This document shows positions 47,661 through 56,537 of a stretch of 64,000 nt of DNA, one piece after another. The position numbers and the translations under genes were made by a program. Location: assembly GCA_948567375.1 (NCBI GenBank), contig OX419757.1, positions 67,456,001 through 67,520,000 of the forward strand, in the 5' to 3' direction. This stretch comes from Lunularia cruciata (taxonomy: Eukaryota > Streptophyta > Marchantiopsida > Lunulariales > Lunulariaceae). Positions within the stretch are counted from its first letter, which is position 1; every line of letters begins with the position of its first letter. Below the pieces are notes generated by a model. The model did no database searches, had not been told where the DNA came from, and saw only the letters and a program-made list of their open reading frames with translations.

Positions 47661-49418
47661 TCATCGATCAGTTGTGCGTGCTGCTCTCAACCATGGCCTC
47701 CCAAGAAGTAAGTCATAGCTTGAATCCTTCAAGACTTGGAAAGTCATGAGATTTTGAACTCCTATAACTGAAACTACCACCGTATCGATTACTCCTACTG
47801 GTCGAACTTGTTGCTTGTTTGCCATGCTCACCACAAATGTTGAAGGTCTTGAGGGTATCATACCCAACTTCTTCATCAACCTTTCTGACTTGGCATTCAC
47901 TGCTGATCCTCCATCAACCAATGCATCCTTGATGTTGTGACCATTCACTCTCACATCAATCTTGGAGGCATATTCACAAGCCTCCCATGGTGCTGGCTTG
48001 GAATCCACCACCCCCAGTGATATTGGAACTTTTGCCTTCTTCTTCTTCTTGCTCCTTGTAGAACTCAAACCACCTCTAAGCTCCTTTCTCAAGGTAGGGT
48101 TCAAAGCAATTAATTGGCCCACTATGATGTTAGCCTTGTGACTACCAACATCCTCCAACACATTGTAGTTCCATTGTTGCTTTGAGATCAAGAAGTCCTC
48201 CATCCCCAACTTCTTCCTTGGGGTCTTTGTTGTTGATGGTGTTGAGGTGTGAGTGCTCCTAGTAGACATAGGAGTATCCTTGCTTGAAGTAAATCCTTGA
48301 GAAGAGTGAACATCCTCTGCAAAACGAGCTCTCTTCTTCTCTTGTGCCAAAAGCTCCAAATTAAGACCCTTGGAGTTTGAGCACTCTCCCTTCTCATACT
48401 TGCTCTCAACCACATCTATGGATGCTATCCCCTTACCTTTGTTGGGATTAGGAGCCACTTGGGTTTCACTACCTCCCTCTTTCCCTCTATTGGCTCCCTC
48501 ATAACCCCTTCCTCCATGGTAAGTGGAATTTGGGCAATTCCTTTGGATATGGCCTCTTCCTCCACAACCAAAACAATTTCTATCATTGAAATTATTGGCT
48601 GGTTGGCCTCCTCTATATGGATAGTTTCTATAACTCCTAGGCCCTCTCCCTACATTCTGATCCACCTCTCTCTTCTCCCATAGTTGCACCACATTGATCT
48701 TCAGATCCGCAAGTAGTTCTATGATGGTTTGGAGTGGATCTTTTGGTGGAGGTGCAAGAACTGGAGCAACTACTACTTGTGGTGCAACCCTTGTCACCAA
48801 AGTATCAGAAGTTCCACCATACTTGTAGCCTTGAGGAGGATGCACAACCTCCTTCACCACCAAATCACTCTCATCCCCTTCCAAACTCTCCTCCATACGA
48901 ATTGCGATCTTGATAGCTTCAACCTTGGAAGAAGGTTTCTCATATCTCACCTTGCTTCTAATTTGTGGTCTCAATCCTCCCACAAAATTCTTGGTGAGCA
49001 TGGCCCCTATGCCAATCATTGTAGTCTCCACATCATCCCCACCCTTCCTCAACACTATGCAAAATCTGGACTCCAACTTGTCCACTCTTTCCACATAGAC
49101 TCTCACTTTCTCTCCATCTCCTTGCTTGAGAAATGTAACCTCACTCATCAATCTCTCATAACTCTCATCAGGAAGAAAGTTCTCAATGAGTGCTGAAGTC
49201 AAAGTCTCCCAAGACTCCTCTTCCCCCTCTCTCCTCTCTCTCTTTTGGTATTCTGACTCATACCATGTAAGTGCTGCATCCTCAAAGACATCTGGTAATA
49301 ATGAGGCCCACTCATTCTTCCTCCTCTCATTTTTTCCTATGCAAGCTCTCTTGAAGTCTCTCACAAAGGCCTCCACATCTTCTCCATCCTTGCCAAAGAA
49401 AACCGGAAGTTTCCCCAT
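47661..49418 (-). CDS. A3 gag-protease, 585 codons
   Basis: The capsid-like region (residues 1-175) has the retrotransposon-gag pattern DVEAFVRDFKRACIG, WASLLPDVFEDAALTWYES and FLPDESYERLMSEV. It is followed by a Gly/Arg-rich nucleocapsid with a CCHC knuckle C282, C285, H290, C295, a Ser/Thr linker, and a retropepsin-like part (ALVDGGSAVN at 499-508, an unusual DGG in place of DTGA/DSGA, and LLLGRPWLR near 570). The Met at 49418 is preceded by a short gap after ORF1. The frame ends at a TGA where A2 and A5 have a Trp codon, so the stop is probably a mutation and gag and pol were once fused. Confidence 0.9.
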   Translation of the reverse strand: MGKLPVFFGKDGEDVEAFVRDFKRACIGKNERRKNEWASLLPDVFEDAALTWYESEYQKRERREGEEESWETLTSALIENFLPDESYERLMSEVTFLKQGDGEKVRVYVERVDKLESRFCIVLRKGGDDVETTMIGIGAMLTKNFVGGLRPQIRSKVRYEKPSSKVEAIKIAIRMEESLEGDESDLVVKEVVHPPQGYKYGGTSDTLVTRVAPQVVVAPVLAPPPKDPLQTIIELLADLKINVVQLWEKREVDQNVGRGPRSYRNYPYRGGQPANNFNDRNCFGCGGRGHIQRNCPNSTYHGGRGYEGANRGKEGGSETQVAPNPNKGKGIASIDVVESKYEKGECSNSKGLNLELLAQEKKRARFAEDVHSSQGFTSSKDTPMSTRSTHTSTPSTTKTPRKKLGMEDFLISKQQWNYNVLEDVGSHKANIIVGQLIALNPTLRKELRGGLSSTRSKKKKKAKVPISLGVVDSKPAPWEACEYASKIDVRVNGHNIKDALVDGGSAVNAKSERLMKKLGMIPSRPSTFVVSMANKQQVRPVGVIDTVVVSVIGVQNLMTFQVLKDSSYDLLLGRPWLRAARTTDR

Positions 49419-49641
49419 CTTAATCCCTCACTATCTTTCTTTTCTCTCAATTTTTTTTTTCTCTCACTCTATTACTAATAGAGTATATACATGACTAACA
49501 CCATCTGAGAATAATCCACTCTAGGGAACACAAAAGGTTCAGGTTGCTCCAAGATTTCTATAGCAACATCAAATCCTAGAGTGCATATTAATCTAACTCT
49601 CATGGATAGTTTATCCATAAGTTGAAAGATTATCTCCATCA

Positions 49642-50115
49642 CTAATCTTGAGAACTAGCTGATGAAGGTGGTATTATTTCTATAGCTGTACTAAGACTCT
49701 TTCCAATATCCTTCACCAAAGTTTCCAAAAGTGCTTTTACTCCACTACACTCATGTCCTCTTGGAAGTCCTTCAACTCCACAAACCTCACACAACTCCTT
49801 GGTCTTAGATCTCCTCCCTCCCAATCTTGGTGAAGAAGGTCCAACATGCAAACCCAAGTCAAGTAAGCCTCTCCTTTCCCTCAATCTCTTGCTCTCAAAG
49901 GTCAATGGACATGAACTTGCCTTATGTCCCTTCTCTCCACATAGAAAGCACTTACACTCACTCTTTCCTCCAAGTGGTGTAGGTTTTTGGATCCTCTCAA
50001 CACTCTCTTCAAATTCTATTGTAAACTCTTTTTTCCTCAAATCCACCCCTACAATCACCTCAAACCCTTGGGGAACCTTGCATAATCTCAATTTCCACTC
50101 TTGATGGCCCTCCAT
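49642..50115 (-). CDS. A3 ORF1: 157-residue zinc-knuckle protein between leader and gag
   Basis: The N-terminal region MEGHQEWKLRLCKVPQGFEV precedes a classical CCHC knuckle, C56-x2-C59-x4-H64-x4-C69. A basic Arg-rich stretch follows at 76-105, then a second Cys/His cluster, C109-x2-C112-x8-H121-x-C123. It is a separate reading frame, 224 bp upstream of gag, which has its own knuckle. The equivalent frame in A6 is also open and differs at only five residues, four of them conservative. I recognise no named family; a nucleic-acid-binding role is inferred from the knuckles. It is extra to the usual gypsy gene set. Confidence 0.8.
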   Translation of the reverse strand: MEGHQEWKLRLCKVPQGFEVIVGVDLRKKEFTIEFEESVERIQKPTPLGGKSECKCFLCGEKGHKASSCPLTFESKRLRERRGLLDLGLHVGPSSPRLGGRRSKTKELCEVCGVEGLPRGHECSGVKALLETLVKDIGKSLSTAIEIIPPSSASSQD

Positions 50116-50830
50116 GTTCCCAAGATGAATCTAAACACTCAAACATGTTTTTTGTTGATCTCAAACTTCTCATGCATGAGATCTCCACTCTGCAGAATTG
50201 ACCCTTCCTCACAATGTCACTCAAATCTCCCAACCAGTATGCTACAGTCCTCTGAAATTTTGCACACTAGATGACAACTCCAAGGCGTCCGTCCCTACAA
50301 AATTTTAGATCTTTTCATTGAGCCATTTGGCCTACACACCTTTCTATTTAGCACCCATATTTCAGATTTGCTCTGAAAACCACCCCCTTCACTTCAAAAA
50401 CTCATTACTCTCTGCGCAAGACCGATCTTTCTCTAATTTTTGTAGCAGAAGGTAGAATACAATGCACTGAATTTTCTTGGAAAATTTCAGGACAATTCAT
50501 TGAAAATTGAAGAAATGGCAGACTCTGTACAATTTTCCAGAGAGCATGCAATTGCGGGAGCACTTTACCCTATCAACTTTCAAAAATTCTAGTCCAGTGC
50601 GCATAGACGCTCTCACAATAATTTCAAGTGTGCTAACTGAAAGATAACCCTAGCTATTATGTGTAGAAATCTCAAGTCCAGATCTCGAACTTGAGATTTT
50701 GCCCAAAATCACCTTAATCCCCAAAATCTGCAATCCACCTCACACAATCTCTCCAATTCCTCTCATGTGTACAAGATTTACAAAATCACCTCAAAGACAT
50801 CATAAGAACTTCAGGGTATACAAATGGATC

Positions 50831-50973
50831 TTAGTTCTCTAACATAAATTCAGCCCTCTCCTCTCCTAATGTTCTCTCCAAGTGAGCTCTCATAGCCTCC
50901 TTCTGCCTAATGTAGAATTGGACGCGGAACATTATCTTGCCTTCTAGAGAGGTCCCTGCAACGGAACCAAAAA
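50831..50973 (-). other. A3 primer binding site and interrupted ORF0
   Basis: Four bases inside the LTR, TGGTTCCGTTGCAGGGACC (minus, from 50969) matches the complement of the tRNA-Glu 3' end (CCCGGCAACGGAACCA) at 14 of the first 16 positions or better. ORF0 opens at ATG 50932 (MFRVQFYIRQKEAM) and is cut by TAA after LMLEN-equivalent residues, where A6 has Gln. Confidence 0.75.
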
Positions 50974-51665
50974 TGTGAGCCAACATGTCTTTCACTCAGG
51001 AAGAACCTTTGATGGCTATTATGGTAGCGCACCATGGACTAAGAAGACAAGGAACCCCAACTCCATCATACTTCTCCAAGGCTAACACTCCAAGACTCAA
51101 GACATTGCTCACTAGAGAACTCAATGAGAGAGAGATAGTTCCAAATGAAAGGATGATGAGTACCTCCTCACCCCTTGTTTATATACTTGTGAAATAGTTA
51201 CGTACCAAAGTTAATAATTACCATAGTAACTCAAGTTATTAGACTAAAAGTCAAGTAAAGTCAAAAAGTAGAAAGGAATATCCATTCACATGGGCATATT
51301 CCCCTATGCATGTGGTCTTATCTTGACCCAACCACTAAGTCAAGGATTCCTTCACATGGGCTATCCTTGGACTAAAGAAGAATCCAAAACAAAAAGGCTT
51401 GCGGGCCCAAGAGTTCTCAACTCTTTCCTCAAAGCCAAACACCTAGGAATAATACCAAGTCAACACACTAAAATCCAAAATAGTGGTGCTCATCTTTTCT
51501 ACTTCCTCTAAAGTAAGGTCCCTTCTATCTTAGCTATGAATAACTTTAGCTAACCATGACTAATATAGAACCATCCTTTATCTCTATATAAATAATATCT
51601 CTTGAGTACTTGTAATACCAAGCTAAATATCACAATACCACACACATGCACAAATGGGTGTTACA
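50974..51665 (-). repeat. A3 5' LTR
   Basis: It runs TGTGAGCCAACATG to GGGTGTTACA on the plus strand, 692 bp. It carries the family TATA (minus-strand TATATAAACAAGGGG, about 51171-51185). Four of its differences from the 3' LTR cluster in the first 20 bp. Confidence 0.9.
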
Positions 51666-52526
51666 GGACCCAAGGAGTATAACCCCAATGCTCCTCCACG
51701 AAGACCACCGATGAGCAACCAAAATTGGCCTCAGAATGTTGCACCCAAAGTTTGTTATAATTGTGGCTTGATGGGACATTGGTCCCCAAACTGTCCGGAG
51801 CCAAGAAGGCAAATTGGGTACGTTCCCTTGTGCGGAAACTATAAAGGATCGGGGCATACGGGCAACCAATGCCCTCACCCACCGAACCCAAAGCCGCCTG
51901 TAAAGTATGTACAGACCCCCACTGAGCGTGCAGCACTTCAGCCGAAGGGGGATACAAATGTAAATTGCATAACTCTTGAGGAAGAAAGACCTCAAGAAGG
52001 GAGTCCAGCCTCAGAAGGAGAATGGCCAGACCTTGAAATTTTGAAGGTTGAGACACGCTCCAGCAAGAAGAAGCGTGATCCCGAAGAACTGAGTACGACC
52101 TCGTCATCCTCCTGAAAGGCAAAGAGACTTCGCCCAAAAGCCATTCTTTTGGCCAAGGAGGAAAAGATCCTCGCAAAAGCCAAAGCTAAAGCCTTGCAGA
52201 AAGAATTAAAGGAGGCATTACTCAAGACTCAGGAACTGAGTTTGGAAGAGGAGACGAAGACGAAATCTCTAATTTTTCCGGCGGACATCCGATCCAAAGT
52301 AAAGGGTCTGATCCAAGCTGAGGTGGGCCAACCCAAGGAACCTTGGGTTAAGGCCAACAGCAAGCCCGTCACCATTTTGAAGCGTCCCGAAGTCAAGAGG
52401 GAACATGGAGAGACTTTGGACCCAAAGCCAAAGACGAAGACAATCAAATTGGGAGGAGTTCCCCAATACGATATTGTAGCCGATTTGGCCACCACAAATG
52501 CCAACGTTACATTCAAGCAATTGTAA
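51666..52526 (+). pseudogene. B gag C-terminal part with two zinc knuckles
   Basis: The first knuckle is CYNCGLMGHWSPNC. The second, CGNYKGSGHTGNQC, has its second Cys changed to Tyr. A Pro-rich stretch and a Lys/Ala/Glu helix-like region (LAKEEKILAKAKAKALQKEL) follow. The reading frame is the same as pol downstream and is interrupted by TGA at 52113 (from CGA by CpG decay is likely) and TAA at 52524. Nucleocapsid function is inferred from the knuckles. Confidence 0.8.
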
Positions 52527-52559
52527 GAAGATAACAAGCTGTACAAGAGACAGCTTAAT

Positions 52560-55166
52560 TTGGCCCTCAAGAAGGTGAGGTCGATGTCAAAGAAGGACCT
52601 GCCGGCTATTTATCGTATTGAACAAGAAGATTTGGGATCTCCTGAGGTAGATGTGGAGATTGCAGGGTGCATGATCACATCGATACCTATTGACTCTGCA
52701 TCCGGTGTGAATGTCATGACCGAAGATACTGCGAATCGACTCGGGTTTCATACGTTTGAACCCACACCCCAAGTTTTGAAGTTTGCAGACCAAACCAGGA
52801 GACAGCCACTGGGCATGCTGTCAAACATTACCACGATCATTGGAGGGGCACCCTTCAAGTTGAATTACATCATGTTGCGACCAGTGACAAAAACTGGTTA
52901 CCCTCTGTTGATCGGCAGACCTTGGTTGTACAATGCCCAAGTTGTAGTGGATTGGCATCAGCAGAAGTTAAGATTCAAGGACATTTCGTCCGAAGATCAG
53001 AAGCTGGTGACTGTGAGTTGGACAAAGGTTCCCCATCTCGGGGAAACAAGTTTGTCGGAAGAGGAGGACAAATCCGAAGACTCATCATCTTTGTCCTCAA
53101 ACAAATCCGAAGACAAAGTCCAAGTTTATAACTTGGAATGCTACGAGGTGGATGTTGAAGACAAAGATCCATATGACCTCGCCTCGGGTGAACCTGACTT
53201 GGAGGAAGGGGGTTTGATGGCTGCTCGCCTTGGGTTAAGCCGAGTAAGCCATGTTGAAGGAGTCATCAACCCCGATGACTGTCAAGATGTGTTACTAACT
53301 GAAGGAAAAATTTTAAAAATCTCGAAGACAGTTACTTCGAAGGAGTTGGCAGGATACATTGCCCTGTTTATAGAGTTCCAGGATGTATTCGCTTGGTTGA
53401 TTGATCAAATGCCGGGTATTCCACAAGAATTTGGAGAACACCGGATTGATCTTGTTGAAGGTGCAGTTCCTGTTTGGCAACGACAATACCGCCTGAACCT
53501 GAAGTACTCGCTTTTGGTGAAAGATGAAATTGACAAGTACTTAGGGGCCAGAATCATCTTCCCTGTCTTGAGCAGTGAATGGGTCTCCCCCATTGTCATT
53601 GTCCCGAAGAAGAAAATAGGGAAGATCCGAGTGTGCCAAGACTTCCGAAAGTTGAACGCAGTTACAAGGAAAGATCATCATCCCTTGCCTTTTACCGATA
53701 CAATCTTAGATCAGGTAGTTGGGCATCCTTGTTATAGTTTTCTCGATGGATTTTCAAGGTACAATCAAGTATCCATTCAAGAAGAGGACAAGGATAAAAC
53801 TACATTCACGACTGATTGGGGCACTTTCGCTTACAATCAAATGCCCTTTGGGTTGTGTAATGCTCCCTCTGCTTTTCAGCGGATGATGAATTCAATCTTC
53901 AAAGATTTCCTGTGCAAATTTGTGGAAGTTTTTATTGATGACTTTTGTGTGTTTGGGCGAAGTGATGTACATTTAGATAACCTTCACCAAATGTTTGAAA
54001 GATGTCGTTTTGCCGGCTTGTCATTACACCTAGAGAAATGCTTCTTCGCAATGAAGGAGGGAATTCTTCTGGGGCATCGGGTGTCAAGCCGAGGTATTGA
54101 AGTCGATGTTGAGAAGGTTAAGATAATTGCAGCTTTGGAATCCCCAAAGAACATCCGGGAGATGAGAGCCTTCTTGGGACATGTTGGATATTATAGACGC
54201 TTCGTGTCAAACTATGCAGTGCTTGCTGCACCACTTAGAAAGCTTCTGAAGAAATCCGAAGACTATCAGTGGGAAGCAAGTCAAGAAGAAGCTTTCCAGG
54301 TGTTGAAGAAGAAACTGGTTGAAGCACCAGTCATGAGGGCCCCAAATTGGGACGTCCCTTTTCATGTATATGTGGACACTTCATCCATGGCCATTGGAGT
54401 CATATTAAGTCAAAAGGACAAGAAGAAGAAGGACTACCCGGTGTATTATGCCAGCCGACAACTTTCAGTTTCTGAAAAGAACTATTCGACGACTGAAAGA
54501 GAAGCACTCGGAATGGTGTATGCCTGCAAGAAAATTTGTCATTATTTGCTGGGGTATGAGTTTGTCTTCTATGTTGACCATTACGCATTGCAACATTTGG
54601 TCAAGAAGGCAGATTTATCGGGACGAATTGCAAGATGGATCTTGTTATTACAAGAGTTCACGTATACTGTACAAGTGAGGAAGGGGTCTTCGCATTCGAA
54701 TGCGGACTTCCTGTCCAGGTTAGAAACTCAAGACCATGAGTGGGAAATTGACAATCGGTTCCCTGACGAAGAGTTGTATCACTTATCAGCAATGCGAAGT
54801 ATGAGGTATGCAGCTGAATATAATTATCTGAATACTCTTCATTGTCCTGAGGGGATGGACCCGGAACAGCGTGCAGTCTTTCTCAAGAAAATGGGGCCGT
54901 ACCAGCTTAAACACAACATTTTATTTAAGATGGGCGAAGACGAAGTACTTTGGCGATGCTTGGAGTCATACGAAGTAGGAGGAGTAATTGAATCTTTACA
55001 CTCCGAGGCATCGGGAGGACACTATGCTCTGAAGAATACTGTAAAGAAAATTCTTTCGGTAGGTATTGGTGGCCTACAATGTACAAAGATGTACATGCTC
55101 ATATCCGAAGCTATGATGCTTGTCAAAGAACGGGGAAGCCAACGGCTACTTCCCAATGGCCTTTGA
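52560..55166 (+). CDS. B protease-RT-RNaseH, 868 codons
   Basis: The Met is internal; the frame continues that of gag. Protease has IPIDSASGVNVM (D45, Ser-Ala in place of Ser/Thr-Gly) and LLIGRPWLYN. RT has WVSPIVIVPKKK, FLDGFSRYNQ (D396), MPFGLCNAPSAFQRM and FIDDFCVFG (458-464). RNaseH has YVDTSSMAIG (D606), STTEREAL (E646), YVDHYALQ (D673) and SNADFLSR (D716). All catalytic acids are present. The frame exits near 55058 by a one-base change, so the last 35 residues are not native. The protein would be the polymerase part of the polyprotein. Confidence 0.9.
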   Translation: MALKKVRSMSKKDLPAIYRIEQEDLGSPEVDVEIAGCMITSIPIDSASGVNVMTEDTANRLGFHTFEPTPQVLKFADQTRRQPLGMLSNITTIIGGAPFKLNYIMLRPVTKTGYPLLIGRPWLYNAQVVVDWHQQKLRFKDISSEDQKLVTVSWTKVPHLGETSLSEEEDKSEDSSSLSSNKSEDKVQVYNLECYEVDVEDKDPYDLASGEPDLEEGGLMAARLGLSRVSHVEGVINPDDCQDVLLTEGKILKISKTVTSKELAGYIALFIEFQDVFAWLIDQMPGIPQEFGEHRIDLVEGAVPVWQRQYRLNLKYSLLVKDEIDKYLGARIIFPVLSSEWVSPIVIVPKKKIGKIRVCQDFRKLNAVTRKDHHPLPFTDTILDQVVGHPCYSFLDGFSRYNQVSIQEEDKDKTTFTTDWGTFAYNQMPFGLCNAPSAFQRMMNSIFKDFLCKFVEVFIDDFCVFGRSDVHLDNLHQMFERCRFAGLSLHLEKCFFAMKEGILLGHRVSSRGIEVDVEKVKIIAALESPKNIREMRAFLGHVGYYRRFVSNYAVLAAPLRKLLKKSEDYQWEASQEEAFQVLKKKLVEAPVMRAPNWDVPFHVYVDTSSMAIGVILSQKDKKKKDYPVYYASRQLSVSEKNYSTTEREALGMVYACKKICHYLLGYEFVFYVDHYALQHLVKKADLSGRIARWILLLQEFTYTVQVRKGSSHSNADFLSRLETQDHEWEIDNRFPDEELYHLSAMRSMRYAAEYNYLNTLHCPEGMDPEQRAVFLKKMGPYQLKHNILFKMGEDEVLWRCLESYEVGGVIESLHSEASGGHYALKNTVKKILSVGIGGLQCTKMYMLISEAMMLVKERGSQRLLPNGL

Positions 55167-56115
55167 GACCAATTTTGCCTTTGGCCCCATTTGAGAAATG
55201 GGGGATTGATTTTGTGGGTCCCATTCAACCAGTGACCCGAGTCACAAGAAAGCGATACATTTTGGTCTGCACTGACTATGCTACCAAGATGGTCGATGCG
55301 GAAGCAACTCGTAGAGATGATGCGGAAATTGTGGCGGAATTTTTCTTTCGAAACATCATCTCCCGATATGGGTGTCCTCTGGAATTGGTCAGTGACCAGG
55401 GCACACATTTTTTGAACTCAGTAATGGAGCGCTAACCAAGTACTTTCAGATTAAACATCAAAAGACGACTCCTTACAACCCAAAAGCAAATGGCTTAACG
55501 GAAAAAGCAAATGGGTTACTTTGTAAAATTTTGAATAAGGTGACTGTCAATTATGCCTATGACTGGGATACAAAATTACCAGCCGCGTTGTGGGCATATC
55601 AAACAACAAAGAAGATTACAACCAAACAAAAATCTCTTGACTTCTTGACATATGGCTTGCATTCCATGCTGCCGATTGAATTTGAAGTTCCGACATATTG
55701 GGTTCTGTGTGAAGAACGAATGTCGGAAGAAGAAAGTCAGGATCTTCGTATTCATCAACTAATGTGGTCAGAAGAGAAAAGAGACGATGCAATGCAAACC
55801 ATGAAAGAAGTACAAGCACAGAGGAAAGTCAGGCACGATAAGAGAATCAAGCTTGTGACTGTACGAGAAGGGGATTTGGTTTTGTTATATGACAATCGCC
55901 AAATATTTTTTCCAGGCAAGTTGCATTTGAGATGGATGGGTCCCTATCGAGTTCTTCATCTTTATGAAAATGGATCCATGCAGCTCATCAACGTGGAAGG
56001 TAATCCTTTTGCCACTCGAGTAAACAACGGGTGGAGAGTTCGGAGATATTGGACCATAGACTCAGAAGTTTCTAAGGCACCCGAGGTCTATGTTCGCGGG
56101 GATGCTCATATTTGA
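55058..56115 (+). pseudogene. B integrase, two frames
   Basis: The first frame (to 55435) carries the YDACQRTGKP zinc region, WGIDFVGPI and LELVSDQGTHF. A lost base at about 55433 then shifts to the frame ending at 56115, with PKANGLTEKANGLL (catalytic Glu), the RKVRHDKRIKLV basic patch and GDLVLLYD with FPGKLHLRWMGPYRV, the GPY-type tail. All three DDE residues can be seen. No chromodomain follows. Confidence 0.85.
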
Positions 56116-56537
56116 GGGAGGGGGTATGTGGTGCCCACATTTTTTGTTTTTTTCAAAATAAAGGAGAAGAAGTGTATAGAGAAGTTGGATTGCGCCTGTA
56201 TGGCCAAAGAAGGCGAAGAAAAGAGTCTTCGGGTTGAAACCCAAAGTAAAGTTACTTTGGGTCATAAGGCAAAGTACTCGGAAATGCCTTGTCAGCATAC
56301 AATACAAAGTAAATTGTCTTTGGATCGGGGGAGCTCAACCCGAGGCAAAGACAGTCTAACAACCTTTCGTCAAGGCGAGAAATTCAAGAAGGGGCCGTTT
56401 CAAAACTGGCGGCTCATATGTGCAAAGGTTGATTGACAGTGACAGGTGCATGCCGGAGGTGTGATTTCTCGGTAGAAACTTGAAGTGACGGAAGACGAAG
56501 AAGTGCAACTCTATAAAATCAAAACTGCAATGATGAA
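56114..56537 (+). repeat. B polypurine tract and 3' LTR start with promoter
   Basis: GAGGGAGGGGG (56114-56124) is the polypurine tract. TGTGGTGCCCACATTTTTTG opens the LTR at 56127. A perfect 10-bp inverted repeat, CCCAAAGTAA and TTACTTTGGG, lies at 56240-56261, and a TATA box (TATAAAA) at 56512-56518. The 3' end of this LTR is not defined, because a long open frame starts 20 bp after the TATA box. Confidence 0.7.

Larger units (their letters stand above)
43853..51665 (-). mobile_element. A3: most complete family A retrotransposon
   Basis: Both LTRs are 692 bp and differ at about 17 sites by eye (about 2.5 percent). Internal order in minus orientation is PBS, ORF0, ORF1, gag-protease, RT, RNaseH, integrase. 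Gag-protease (585 codons), ORF1 (157) and RNaseH-integrase (606) remain open; RT carries frameshifts. The flanks do not form a target duplication (TGTTT against GGACC), and the two sides belong to different sequences. A GGACC does occur 9 bp outside the left LTR. Confidence 0.9.
51666..56124 (+). mobile_element. B: second gypsy-type element, internal region
   Basis: Gag C-terminus, protease, RT, RNaseH and integrase read plus in largely one frame up to a polypurine tract and a 3' LTR. The upstream part of gag and the 5' LTR are missing at the A3 boundary. Base composition differs from family A: B keeps many CpG dinucleotides and is less AT-rich, consistent with a younger or less methylation-decayed copy. 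Only a few inactivating changes are visible: two in-frame stops and two single-base losses. Confidence 0.85.

Noticed and set aside
48729-49196. Long antisense frames opposite family A gag (also 63134-63646 and similar)
   Set aside because: They mirror the strong codon bias of gag on the other strand and recur wherever gag is intact; no motif supports an antisense gene.
43530-56124. Reading the B-like LTR at 43530 and element B as one element split by A3
   Set aside because: Apart from the first 20 bp the two LTRs share only scattered blocks, and the rest of the LTR, the PBS and the gag N-terminus would all be missing, so a single element is not supported.
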